A model generated the notes under the pieces. It was not told the DNA's origin and made no database searches. It was given only the letters and a program-made list of their open reading frames with translations. The translations under genes were made by a program, and so were the position numbers. Source: Gordonia paraffinivorans NBRC 108238 (lineage in GTDB: Bacteria; Actinomycetota; Actinomycetes; Mycobacteriales; Mycobacteriaceae). From it: a stretch of 42,685 nucleotides of DNA. The stretch lies in the NCBI RefSeq assembly GCF_000344155.1, contig NZ_BAOQ01000031.1:1-42685 (forward strand). Direction: 5' to 3'. Positions 6,615-14,340 of the stretch are shown here, piece by piece. The number at the start of each line of letters is the position of its first letter. Within the stretch, counting starts at the first letter, position 1.

Positions 6615-8449
6615 CCAGGGCCGTCACGCACTGTTCGCCGGTACCGGCTACCCGATCGTCGCTGTGATGACGACTCTGTACGCGCTGGGAATGCGTGCAC
6701 CATGCCAGGGAGCGCGTCAGCGTGCGTGAGGCGCCTCCGCAGCACTTCCAGTCCTCGTCTGCTCCGGTCTTGTTCCGAGCGAGACTCAGCGTGCCAGCAG
6801 CGGCGCTCCGCTACGACTCGCGCGCTGATCTGCCGTGCGCGGTCGAGAGCGCCGCAAGTGGCGGCGGCGTCATCGGGGGTCGTAGCGCCTAGTACCCACC
6901 GCGTCCCTCTTCCGCGACCTGTGCGCTGGACGAGGCCGAGCTCACCCAGGTGATGAAGGGATCGGAGCACGCCGTAGGTCTGATCCCCGGTGGGTAGCCC
7001 GAGCAGCGTCGCAATGCGGGAGGTCGTGGGGGAGGGGAGGGTGTGCAGGGCTGCCCACACACGCCGACAGGTGTGGCCCAGCTGTGCCCATAGGGGGTGG
7101 GTGAGGGTGGGCCGGACCCGGGGGCTTGTGACGTCATGGGCCACCTTCCCCCGGTAAATACGACTTGGCACTGAGAGGTCGTAGAGGTTCGCATGCCGGG
7201 GGTTGCCCCCTGGCCACCGCTCAACGAGGACGAGCAGGCCGCGGCGAACAAGCTCCTGGAGGGTCCTCGCCGCTGTCCCATCCGATAGATGCAGCCAGGT
7301 CGACAAGTCGCGCCGTGCAACTGGGCGAGCGGTGATGCCGTGCCCGTCTCGGTAACGCTGGTGGACGATAACCGCAGCGGCGGCCGCGAGGTCAGCTTCT
7401 GGCCACCAGCTGATCTCTTCTAGGGCCGCGTCGATAACGGCCTGGTCCGGCGCAGGGATCGCCGGCCGATGTGCGCGGGCGCGCCGCACAATTGATTGCC
7501 AGTGCTGCTGACAAGCCTCCCACCTGATAGGGCCGCGTCGGCCCGCTTTGCGGTGGGCATCGACGTCCCTGTCCCGGAACTTGGCAAATGCGGGTAGGCG
7601 TTCGTACCACCAGCGGGCCGCTGCAAAGGAGCGCACACCGTGTCGCCAGAGGAGCCACGCTGCTTCAGTGGCGGCCATCGAGCGATCTGCGGGATTGGTC
7701 GAGTTGAGCTTCCGCCATTCGTCGGGCGACATTCGTTGCCTAGCCCGCCATGCTCGAGGTGATTCCCATTGCAGGCCGTGGCTCTCCGAGTGGTCATCGG
7801 AGGGGAGGAGCACTGACGTCGCCTCGGCAGTACCACCAGGCGTTGCGGGCTGGGGGATGTCGTCGGCGGCGGCATCTACCGCTCGCTTGACCGCTTCAAT
7901 AGCCGTGATGGGGGCGAGGGTGTACTCGTCAACGACGGTGCAGTGGCCGTGTCCTTTGAGTGAAGCACTGCCTGGCAGGCGTATCGGTTTACGTCCACGG
8001 ACGTCGATTGCTGCGCCAGCAGGTAAGTAGGGGGCGTGGCGCTCTCGGAGGTCGGCGAAGACCTCCTCCAGCCGGGCATAGGCGTGGGGAGTTGGAACGG
8101 TGAGCGCCGCATGCAGGCAGTTCGGGCGGCCTGACGTCGCGCAATGAACAATGCCAGCTCCGACGTCGGCCGCGGCATCACGGATCGTCGGCCAGACCTC
8201 GTCGGCGCATTCGTCGATGTCGAGGACCAAGAGGTCAGCCCTCAGCGGCGCGACGACAGCCCAGACAGCTTGGCCGGCACCTGCTCGTTCGGCCTCTGTC
8301 ATGAGGCCTACAGCATCGCCTGAATTGACCTTGACCGGCGCGTTTGCGCGATCAGTGGGGGCGAGCGCGTACGCGGTCGTCCCTGGATCAAGCAAGATCC
8401 TGAATAACTCGGCCCAGCGCGTCTCATCAGAGGACGCATCGGCCGACAC
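6611..8449 (-). CDS. rep: Plasmid replication initiator with primase-polymerase (AEP) domain
   Basis: The roughly 612-residue protein has an N-terminal archaeo-eukaryotic primase-like domain. LLVLDIDE gives the metal-binding DxD (D77, D79), SGRPNCLHAAL the conserved SGR…H (106-113), and IRLPGSASLKGHG a nucleotide-contact loop. The C-terminal half has two winged-helix-like segments (LSTWLHLSDGTAARTLQELV and TSRIATLLGLPTGDQTYGVL) followed by a basic tail. This architecture is common in Rep proteins of circular actinobacterial plasmids. GTG 8449 was chosen because homologous N-termini begin near this point. The frame is open to a TTG at 8566, so the start is uncertain, and no Shine-Dalgarno precedes 8449. 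The order regulator-RHH-rep supports the role. Confidence 0.75.
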   Translation of the reverse strand: MSADASSDETRWAELFRILLDPGTTAYALAPTDRANAPVKVNSGDAVGLMTEAERAGAGQAVWAVVAPLRADLLVLDIDECADEVWPTIRDAAADVGAGIVHCATSGRPNCLHAALTVPTPHAYARLEEVFADLRERHAPYLPAGAAIDVRGRKPIRLPGSASLKGHGHCTVVDEYTLAPITAIEAVKRAVDAAADDIPQPATPGGTAEATSVLLPSDDHSESHGLQWESPRAWRARQRMSPDEWRKLNSTNPADRSMAATEAAWLLWRHGVRSFAAARWWYERLPAFAKFRDRDVDAHRKAGRRGPIRWEACQQHWQSIVRRARAHRPAIPAPDQAVIDAALEEISWWPEADLAAAAAVIVHQRYRDGHGITARPVARRDLSTWLHLSDGTAARTLQELVRRGLLVLVERWPGGNPRHANLYDLSVPSRIYRGKVAHDVTSPRVRPTLTHPLWAQLGHTCRRVWAALHTLPSPTTSRIATLLGLPTGDQTYGVLRSLHHLGELGLVQRTGRGRGTRWVLGATTPDDAAATCGALDRARQISARVVAERRCWHAESRSEQDRSRRGLEVLRRRLTHADALPGMVHAFPARTESSSQRRSGSRYRRTVRDGPG

Positions 8450-8451
8450 GC

Positions 8452-8526
8452 TTATGTCAGAGCTAGCCGCGTACCGTGGGTACGCGCTATCCTGAGTGCA
8501 GTCCCGCAAAAGACTGACCCTTTCAA
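8452..8526 (-). promoter_or_regulatory. Possible leader ORF coupled to rep
   Basis: A 24-codon frame from TTG 8526 ends with TAA at 8454-8452, two bases before the rep GTG, which itself lacks a ribosome-binding site. GGGAGGAA at 8548-8541 lies 14 bases upstream of the TTG. The arrangement resembles leader-peptide-coupled rep genes such as tap-repA of IncFII. The spacing is long, so the call is weak. Confidence 0.3.
8468..8486. promoter_or_regulatory. Palindrome CGCGTACC-GTG-GGTACGCG in the rep leader
   Basis: A perfect 8-bp inverted repeat with a 3-bp spacer is centred 28 bp upstream of the likely rep start. It is a candidate operator for the upstream RHH or XRE proteins, or a site for Rep itself. 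Confidence 0.6.
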
Positions 8527-8589
8527 TTTGGGTGGAGAATTTCCTCCCGGGTTGACCCTCAGCCAAGTTGGCGCTTGGCCTCTAGGACG

Positions 8590-8619
8590 AACTCCCTGGT
8601 GTGGCAGCTAGGGAGTTTT
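8590..8619 (+). terminator. Plus-strand hairpin with T-run inside the rep leader
   Basis: AACTCCCT/AGGGAGTT has a 12-base loop and TTTT following on the plus strand. No plus-strand gene ends here; the only transcript it could stop is an RNA antisense to the rep leader (see findings). Confidence 0.45.
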
Positions 8620-8670
8620 CGTCTATCTAGGGAAAGTTCTCCTCGTTTGAAGTTGTCTGAGTAGCTCTTC

Positions 8671-8904
8671 TCAGCCTGCTTGCTTGAGTTGGACCTCCGA
8701 GATCGCTAGTTGTTCTCCTGCTCCCGCTGCGACGTCGCGAGCGATGAGCTGCTGGATGTAGTCATTGAGGTTGAGCCCTTGTGCACCCGCGCGTTCGGCA
8801 GCGGCCGCCTTCAACGGCGCGGGCACCAGCGCTTTCACGACCTCCCGCGGACCCTTCGACGGACGACCGGGGCGGCGCCGCGGAGATGCTGAGGATTCAC
8901 TCAT
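8671..8904 (-). CDS. Small RHH-type DNA-binding protein with AT-hook-like N-terminus
   Basis: The 77 residues open with a basic stretch containing RRRPGRPSKGP, close to an AT-hook core (GRP). A CopG-like segment follows: KALVPAPLKAAAAERAGAQGLNLNDYIQQLIARDVAAG (about 24-61), with the strand-helix-helix look of ribbon-helix-helix repressors. It sits between the double-HTH regulator and rep on the same strand, where copy-number or rep-repression proteins are usually found. The stop lies about 220 bp before the rep start. A copy-control role is inferred from position. The ATG at 8904 has only a weak ribosome-binding site. Confidence 0.6.
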   Translation of the reverse strand: MSESSASPRRRPGRPSKGPREVVKALVPAPLKAAAAERAGAQGLNLNDYIQQLIARDVAAGAGEQLAISEVQLKQAG

Positions 8905-9008
8905 GCTGCCGATTATCCGTACCAGAAACCGCTAGGCGTGCAGACACGCCGAGGAGCGTGGATCTGTTTCTGATCATACTTGCCAATGTAGACGAAAAAT
9001 TGCGCCGG

Positions 9009-9488
9009 TCAGTTGCGCCTACGGCGTGCCGCCGCTCGGGCCTCCAGGAGCTGTCTACGTGCCTCGAGAGTGACTTCCCACGCCGCATCCACCTCCCCCG
9101 GCTTGACCCCATACGTCGAGGCCATCGCGTCAGCGAGCGTGGCCGGCAGTTCTTTACGCTGGCCACGCTCGACGACCCCTAAGACTGTGCGCGACACCCC
9201 CATCGCCTCCGCGGCAGCCGTCTGCGACAGTCCAGCTCGGACGCGAAGGTCCACTAGCGATGGGTCTTTCGCAGCAGACGGCGTGAACTCCGCGACTTCG
9301 ACCTCAAGTACGTCAGCAACCTTCGCCAGTGATCCAGGACTCGGGACGGTGACGTTGTTGAGCCAGGCGGAGACCGTCTGCCGGGCAACACCAATCAGTT
9401 CTGCCAGCTCATCGGTCGAGATGCCGGCGCGAGACATGGTCCGGCGAAGAGCTGCCGCCGAGAAGCCGTGCACACCGGCGCGGGGCAT
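9009..9488 (-). CDS. Double helix-turn-helix (XRE) regulator
   Basis: The 159 residues carry two Cro/C1-type HTH domains: RRTMSRAGISTDELAELIGVARQTVSAWLNN (about 13-45) and LRVRAGLSQTAAAEAMGVSRTVLGVVERG (about 78-107). A charged helical tail ends in RRRR. The ATG at 9488 is preferred to an upstream start because AGAGGTG precedes it at a good distance. A perfect 9-bp inverted repeat at 9522-9546 sits just upstream and is its probable autoregulatory operator. Position ahead of the RHH and rep genes suggests a regulator of replication, or of the divergent transfer region. It is unlikely to be an antitoxin, since no toxin gene adjoins. Confidence 0.8.
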   Translation of the reverse strand: MPRAGVHGFSAAALRRTMSRAGISTDELAELIGVARQTVSAWLNNVTVPSPGSLAKVADVLEVEVAEFTPSAAKDPSLVDLRVRAGLSQTAAAEAMGVSRTVLGVVERGQRKELPATLADAMASTYGVKPGEVDAAWEVTLEARRQLLEARAAARRRRN

Positions 9489-9521
9489 GTGGGCACCTCT
9501 CTCAGTCGGATCGTTGCCCCG

Positions 9522-9546
9522 AGATTGCGGAGCAGCACCGCAATCT
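9522..9546. promoter_or_regulatory. Inverted repeat AGATTGCGG-N7-CCGCAATCT upstream of the XRE gene
   Basis: Perfect 9-bp arms with a 7-bp spacer lie 34-58 bp upstream of the XRE start codon. This is the expected place for an autorepression operator that could also influence the divergent promoter at 9603. Confidence 0.65.
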
Positions 9547-9602
9547 TCCTGCCTACACACGGCGCGCCCAAGCGTTTCGAACCCAAAACATGCGCCCAAT
9601 AA

Positions 9603-9631
9603 TTGCACAACGCGGGTCGCTGACCTACGAT
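9603..9631 (+). promoter_or_regulatory. Sigma-70-type promoter TTGCAC-N17-TACGAT
   Basis: A good -35 box (9603-9608), an exact 17-bp spacer and a TANNNT -10 box (9626-9631) point rightward, divergent from the XRE gene. The expected start of transcription (about 9638-9640) coincides with GTG codons, so a leaderless message is possible. It may alternatively be a distal promoter for the transfer operon. Confidence 0.5.
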
Positions 9632-9639
9632 CGCAGCGT

Positions 9640-9984
9640 GTGGAAACACAGGATTGCGAATGTGGGGGCCGGTGCTACCATCAGCTCCACAACGCGCACC
9701 TCGGCACCGGGGTGGATGTTCCCGGACTCTGGAAACCCGAGTCCGGTCGCGACACAAGCGGGGGCACGCGACGCTTCGACGTCGGTAGCCCTGCTCCCGC
9801 ATTGGTCCGCGACGAGAAAGGGTACGAGGCGTTGTTTTTCCTGGGGGCGCAGTTTTTGGCACTCGCTCCTGCCGTTCACACCATTCCAAGCGTTCATCTG
9901 GGCGGTCTGTGGCAGCTCCGCACCAGATGGCCGGCAGCCTCGAAGGTTTGCCGTCGTGGTGTCGTCAGAGCAGGGGAGGAGTAG
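9640..9984 (+). CDS. Weakly supported small gene in the control region, possibly leaderless
   Basis: The 114-residue frame starts with GTG 9640, eight bases after a good -10 box, which fits leaderless translation as is common in actinobacteria. The N-terminus is Cys/His-rich (DCECGGRCYHQLHNAH). A middle segment, YEALFFLGAQFLALAPAVHTIPSVHLGGLW, looks protein-like. Third codon positions are mostly G or C by eye. No family is recognised and frames on the other strand are also open, so this may be non-coding. The stretch 9985-10438 holds a large inverted repeat (10002-10071) and no gene I can defend. Confidence 0.3.
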   Translation: METQDCECGGRCYHQLHNAHLGTGVDVPGLWKPESGRDTSGGTRRFDVGSPAPALVRDEKGYEALFFLGAQFLALAPAVHTIPSVHLGGLWQLRTRWPAASKVCRRGVVRAGEE

Positions 9985-10001
9985 CACCAGCACAACGTCT
10001 G

Positions 10002-10071
10002 TAGGAGCCCCGTGAGCGAGGTGAGGCCTAGATTTGGCCGTCTCGCCTCATCCCGCCCACGAGGACTCCTA
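10002..10071. repeat. Large imperfect inverted repeat (70 bp) before the transfer operon
   Basis: The outer arms TAGGAGCC and GGACTCCTA are complementary except for one extra base. Inner arms GTGAGGC and GCCTCAT-type pair, and GGCC…GGCC lies at the tip. As RNA it would fold into a branched hairpin; as DNA it could extrude. It could be a leader attenuator, part of an origin, or a terminator. Confidence 0.45.
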
Positions 10072-10438
10072 GTTCATTGCCCGACTCGATGCGGTACGAC
10101 CACGAGTCCGACATTTCGCATGCTACGCGAGGTGTATGGGTAGCGGCTATCCGCTGCCTGGATCGTTCGTGTGCCGTAACCGGATCGAGTCTCTCTACCC
10201 AAGAGCGAGGACTCGTGTACGGCTTCACTTCTCCGCAGCGACAGACTGCGCTCCCACCGTATGGGGGTGCTATCTCCGTCAACGAAATTGTTAGCGGCAC
10301 AGCAACTTATCAGTGCCCATGCCGTCCATCAGGCTACTTGTGTGTGACTGGCCTACCGATGGTGACGGCGCTTGGAATACCCCATTGCAACCTGGGACAT
10401 CCGCTCGTTCCCCGCAAGGTCGCAGAAAGTCTGGCCCA

Positions 10439-12073
10439 GTGAGTCGGGCGTGGGTGCGGCGCGGTTCCGCCGTGGGCCTGGCGGTGTCGCTGACGGTCGG
10501 AGGATTGATTACCGCGCAAGCCCCTGCCGAAGCGGCGGGGACCTGCCCGAGTCTGTACGTCCTGGGAGTTCAGGGCACGGGCCAGTCAACGGCCGACGCC
10601 AATCCGACCACCGATTCCGGGTTCCTGTCGTCAGTGATGAAACCGCTGATGACGATGGCCGGCTCCCTGGTGCAGCGCGCATACGTTCCCTACCCGGCCG
10701 GGTTTGGTGGCGCGGTCGGCAATTCGTCGATGACCTTCGACAAGTCCGTCTCGCACGCAGTCACTCGCACTACGTCGATGATCAAGCAGATCGCGGATCG
10801 CTGCGAAGACACACAGTTCGCGTTGACCGGCTACTCGCAGGGCGCATTCGCTGCGGGCCGCGTCGCCCGCGACATCGGCCAGGGGCGCGGCCCTGTCCCT
10901 GCGGACCGGGTTGCAGGGGTGTCGCTGTTCGGCGATCCCACCCGACCTGCTGGGTCTCCGTTGTTTCCTGGCCGCGACGGCGCAACCCGCCCTGATCCGG
11001 CTCCAGGTACATCGGGTGAGTCGCTGATGTCGGTACCCCCGCTGGACCAGCAGATGCCAGCCGGCGGTGGCATCGGCCCAACCGCAGACACGATCAGCGA
11101 CTACGGAGCGTTGACCGGACGGGTCGCATCTCATTGCCAAACCGGCGATTTGGCGTGTGACGCCCCGGCAGACGCCCCGGTCGTTCATCTGGTGACCAAC
11201 ATCGCGGGACAGAGCAAGCTCGACCAGGACGATCCGGTTCAGACTCTCACGTCATTGGCCGAAGCTCTGGCACTGACCACAGTCAAGACTGTAGTACCGG
11301 TCATCAATGAAGACGTCCAGGGCGAGAGCTTGGAAGAGCTGTCCTACCAGCCCGGACAGTCGATCTCCCAGCGTTTGGCGGTCGCTTCTGATCCGAGGAC
11401 CCCGATGCCCTCGATCAACGACGCTCTGAGCGCACTAGTGAAGGTCGGCACGATCGGACTCAACGCGGCGATCACCGTGGCCAAGGACGTGCTGGACCCG
11501 GCCACCATCACCGCGTTGGCAACGACAGGCCTTGCAAATCCGCCAGCCGCACTGGCGATGCTCGGAGCAAAAGCCATCGACGCCACGATCAAGCTGGTTC
11601 CACCGGCGACGGTAAACCGCTGGGCAGGCGAAGCGTTCCAAGCCGTCAAGGAGAACGTCGCCGATAACTCCGAGCTACTCGATGTATCGAATCTGGTCCG
11701 CTACTGGCAGACAGCCCAACAGCACACCAGCTACGGGTCGCGAGCCTCGACGTCGGCGGGAATGTCGGCAGCTGCCTACACCGCCGCCTGGTTCGCGGCA
11801 CTCGCCGCCGACATCTCAGGAAAGACGCTGTCGCCCGGTTCTACCGGCGACACCCTGTTCTCCCCGGATACACAGAGTGCCCCGTCCCCGGCCGTCGTGC
11901 CGACACTTCCCGGCACCTCGACCACGGCGCCTGCCGAAAGTGCAGCCTCCACCGAGTCGTCGGAGACCGCACCCGAGCCCGGTGCAGACGCCCCGGCCAA
12001 CGATCCGTCCTCGACTCCCGAGTCGACCGATGATCCTGCCGCATCCTCTGAACCCGTTCCCGCCGCCGAGTGA
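10439..12073 (+). CDS. Secreted cutinase-family serine hydrolase heading the transfer operon
   Basis: The 544-residue protein has a signal peptide (RRGSAVGLAVSLTVGGLITAQ, cleavage near PAEA-AG). The cutinase fold follows: GYSQGA with nucleophile S133, then D237 in TGDLAC and H250 in VVHLV. The D-to-H distance of 13 equals that in classic cutinases. The region 270-440 is helical and of unknown role, and the last 80 residues are Thr/Ser/Pro/Glu-rich, like a wall-spanning tail. Cutinases in mycolic-acid bacteria act on lipid esters, so a role in loosening the mycomembrane during mating is plausible. GTG 10439 gives the signal peptide; a GTG at 10313 is an alternative. It is the first gene of the long plus-strand operon. 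Confidence 0.75.
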   Translation: MSRAWVRRGSAVGLAVSLTVGGLITAQAPAEAAGTCPSLYVLGVQGTGQSTADANPTTDSGFLSSVMKPLMTMAGSLVQRAYVPYPAGFGGAVGNSSMTFDKSVSHAVTRTTSMIKQIADRCEDTQFALTGYSQGAFAAGRVARDIGQGRGPVPADRVAGVSLFGDPTRPAGSPLFPGRDGATRPDPAPGTSGESLMSVPPLDQQMPAGGGIGPTADTISDYGALTGRVASHCQTGDLACDAPADAPVVHLVTNIAGQSKLDQDDPVQTLTSLAEALALTTVKTVVPVINEDVQGESLEELSYQPGQSISQRLAVASDPRTPMPSINDALSALVKVGTIGLNAAITVAKDVLDPATITALATTGLANPPAALAMLGAKAIDATIKLVPPATVNRWAGEAFQAVKENVADNSELLDVSNLVRYWQTAQQHTSYGSRASTSAGMSAAAYTAAWFAALAADISGKTLSPGSTGDTLFSPDTQSAPSPAVVPTLPGTSTTAPAESAASTESSETAPEPGADAPANDPSSTPESTDDPAASSEPVPAAE

Positions 12074-12117
12074 CCAATGAACCGGCTTCTTCCCGAAAGG
12101 GGGAGAGGAGAATTTTG

Positions 12118-13014
12118 TTGACAACCAACAATTCTGAGTCGAAATGGTTCGACACAGTCGCGGCGTGGGCCTATGCCGGCGGCACTCCCGCACAGCACCT
12201 GGCCGATGACCTACGGACAGCGGGAAAAGTCGCTGCCCCTGGCAATGACCAGCAAGATGACCCCGTTCTTGGAGACGAGTGGGGCTGGCTTGCACTCGCT
12301 GAGGACGCACCCGACCTCGAGCCACCGGCGCATCTAGAGGAAGAAGAACTTGCTGTGTCCGCTGGGGCAGAGCAGCTCCTGGACGTCGATGAGGACCCTG
12401 TTGTCGCAGCCGCACCCCCCCGAAGGAAAGCGAGCCGGGGTTCGGATCACGCTGGCCGGCAACCTGATCAGCAGGGAAAGCGTCCCACTGGTCGCATGCT
12501 GGTGGCCGGATTGGCGGCAGCGGCTGTTGTGATCGTCGCGGCGACGCTAGCAGCGGGGATGCTGTTCGGCGGGGCGAGTGAGGATTCTGCCCCGCAGGAC
12601 CCGGTAGAAGTCCTCGCCAACACCCCTGGGGCGACCGCAGTCGCAGACGACTGCCCCGAAAGCGTTGACGGCCCGGTGACCACCGGAAACGACTCAGGCG
12701 ATCAGGAGTCGGGACCGGGGGTGATCAAGGCCTTCGATTACGCCTATTACGTCGATCGGTCGGGAGAGCGGGCACGCACCGTTGCCACCCCGAGCGGCGT
12801 CGGGAGCGCCAAGGATCTGCAAGCCAGCATCGACGCGTTGCCCGCCGATACCAGTCACTGCCTGCGCATCACCGACCGTGGCAATGGCCTCTACGCGGTG
12901 CAGCTGACCGAGACCCGGCCGGGTGAACAGCCGATCGTCTACCCGCAGCTGATTCAGACGGTCCAGGCCGACGGCAAGACCTGGATTGCCTCCATCAAGA
13001 AGGACACCCCCTGA
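12118..13014 (+). CDS. Single-pass membrane protein of the transfer operon
   Basis: The 298-residue protein starts at TTG 12118, chosen because GGGAGAGGAG (12101-12110) lies 7 bases upstream; a GTG at 12070 overlapping the previous stop is possible but has no such site. The cytoplasmic N-terminal 125 residues are acidic and disordered (HLEEEELAV, DVDEDP) and begin with a short helix, SKWFDTVAAWAYAGGTPAQHLADDL. One membrane helix spans about 127-152. The outer domain has two cysteines and a fold reminiscent of NTF2-like secretion components (FDYAYYVDRSGERARTVA… TWIASIKKDTP). It is probably a structural part of the mating channel at the outer face. Confidence 0.65.
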   Translation: MTTNNSESKWFDTVAAWAYAGGTPAQHLADDLRTAGKVAAPGNDQQDDPVLGDEWGWLALAEDAPDLEPPAHLEEEELAVSAGAEQLLDVDEDPVVAAAPPRRKASRGSDHAGRQPDQQGKRPTGRMLVAGLAAAAVVIVAATLAAGMLFGGASEDSAPQDPVEVLANTPGATAVADDCPESVDGPVTTGNDSGDQESGPGVIKAFDYAYYVDRSGERARTVATPSGVGSAKDLQASIDALPADTSHCLRITDRGNGLYAVQLTETRPGEQPIVYPQLIQTVQADGKTWIASIKKDTP

Positions 13015-13068
13015 AGCGCTCAGCGAAACACGCTGAGCTGCTGAGGGATCAACCCGAAAGGACCCGGT

Positions 13069-14301
13069 ATGAACATGACCGCGAAACACCGCCACCACCA
13101 ACGGCACCAGATGATGCCTCACCACCGGATGCTGGCCGCTGCGGTCGTCGCCGGCGCTCTGGCCTCCGGACTCGGCGCTGGACCGGCGTTGGCCGTCCCC
13201 GAGCAGGGCGGCACTTCGCCGAGCGCTCCCGAGGCACCTGAGCAGGGCGGAACGACCGCCCCCGCCGTCCCTGAGCAGGGCGGAACCACCCCAACGCCCG
13301 CACCCACGCCACCGCCGGTCGACTACTCTCCGGGAGCGCGCACGCTGCCTGCGCCACCGCAGGAAGCCCCATATCAGCCGCTGGTAACCCCGCAGTACGA
13401 CGACAACTACAGCCCGGTTCCCACGGCACCGATCGGACCGCCCCGGCCGACGGCTCCGGTCCGGCCCATCGCACCGCCGCCGGAGAAGATCCGAATCGGC
13501 AACTACATCACCGACATTCCGAAGGGCATGTCGCGCCGCGATGTCACGTCGATCAACGAGTGGGCGGCCTACACCGAAGCGAAGATCGCTCAGGGCCTGA
13601 TCTCGGTGGGGGTCCCTGAGGACGAAGCATCACGGCAGGCAGCTGCCACCGTGATCGGTGTCGCGGCAGGCGGAGTGACAGGCGCAGCCGCAGCTGGCAT
13701 CCCCGCCGCCGTCGTCGGCGGCCTCGGAGGCGCGGTGATCGGCGGCGTTATCGGCGGCGCGATCTCGGCAGGCAACCCCGTTAACGTTGCCGGAGGCGCA
13801 GCGATCGGGGCAGCTGCCGGTGCTGCGGTCCTCGGCATCCCGGCCGCACTCGCGGGCGGCGCAGCAGGGGGTCTGGCTGGCGGAATCATCGCCCACACCC
13901 TCGGCGCGGGCGATCCCGGCGCAAATCCGCACCTTCCGGGGCAGCCCGACCGCCCGCAAGCTCCCCGCACGCCCGAGGCACCAGCCAATCCCGGTGCCAA
14001 CCAGTTCGAGTTGAACCTCTCTGCCGACGAGGCCGCCAAGGTCGGCTTGCCCGCCGTGGACTACACGGTCACCGCTGGCGGGGACGTCAACGCTTCGGCC
14101 ACGGTCGGCGGCCAGACGCTGCGCGCGGGTTGGTCGGGGGAACAGGCGCGCGCACCGTACGCCGCACTGGGTGCGCTTGCACCGCAGGTGGAAAAGCAGG
14201 TGCACGAGGCGACCAAGCAGGCGGTCAGCGATCTGAACAAGGCCATCCCCGGTTTGCACGTGGAGTGGCCGCAGCAGAAGAAGCCCGCCCCACGCCGATA
14301 A
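13069..14301 (+). CDS. Secreted Pro-rich protein with glycine-zipper hydrophobic core
   Basis: The 410-residue protein starts at ATG 13069 with AAAGGACC upstream. A His-rich N-terminus and signal peptide end near GPALA-VPEQ. Three PEQGGT repeats and a long Pro-rich segment (to about 140) follow. A conserved-looking helix pair, IGNYITDIPKGMSRRDVTSINEWAAYTEAKI, comes next. Then comes a 100-residue Gly/Ala-rich region with GGxxG periodicity (VVGGLGGAVIGGVIGGAIS), typical of glycine zippers that pack in membranes. The final domain (310-400) is charged. Such proteins are labelled 'insoluble domain' in related plasmids, as far as I recall. It may form an envelope channel or tether. Confidence 0.65.
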   Translation: MNMTAKHRHHQRHQMMPHHRMLAAAVVAGALASGLGAGPALAVPEQGGTSPSAPEAPEQGGTTAPAVPEQGGTTPTPAPTPPPVDYSPGARTLPAPPQEAPYQPLVTPQYDDNYSPVPTAPIGPPRPTAPVRPIAPPPEKIRIGNYITDIPKGMSRRDVTSINEWAAYTEAKIAQGLISVGVPEDEASRQAAATVIGVAAGGVTGAAAAGIPAAVVGGLGGAVIGGVIGGAISAGNPVNVAGGAAIGAAAGAAVLGIPAALAGGAAGGLAGGIIAHTLGAGDPGANPHLPGQPDRPQAPRTPEAPANPGANQFELNLSADEAAKVGLPAVDYTVTAGGDVNASATVGGQTLRAGWSGEQARAPYAALGALAPQVEKQVHEATKQAVSDLNKAIPGLHVEWPQQKKPAPRR

Positions 14302-14340
14302 GGCGCCCGCGCGGCATCGACCGAACAGGAGCACACGCAG

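Noticed and set aside
8541..8548. GGGAGGAA as the ribosome-binding site for rep itself
   Set aside because: No usable start codon lies 5-10 bases downstream in the rep frame. It may serve the leader frame or be part of a small hairpin.
9590..10015. Alternative plus-strand frame (GTG 9638) in the control region
   Set aside because: Ser/Thr/Arg-rich shadow of the GTG 9640 frame, which itself is only weakly supported.
10077..10442. A plus-strand frame of 121 codons before the cutinase
   Set aside because: Composition is not protein-like, no ribosome-binding site is visible, and frames on the opposite strand are equally open. Left as non-coding control DNA.
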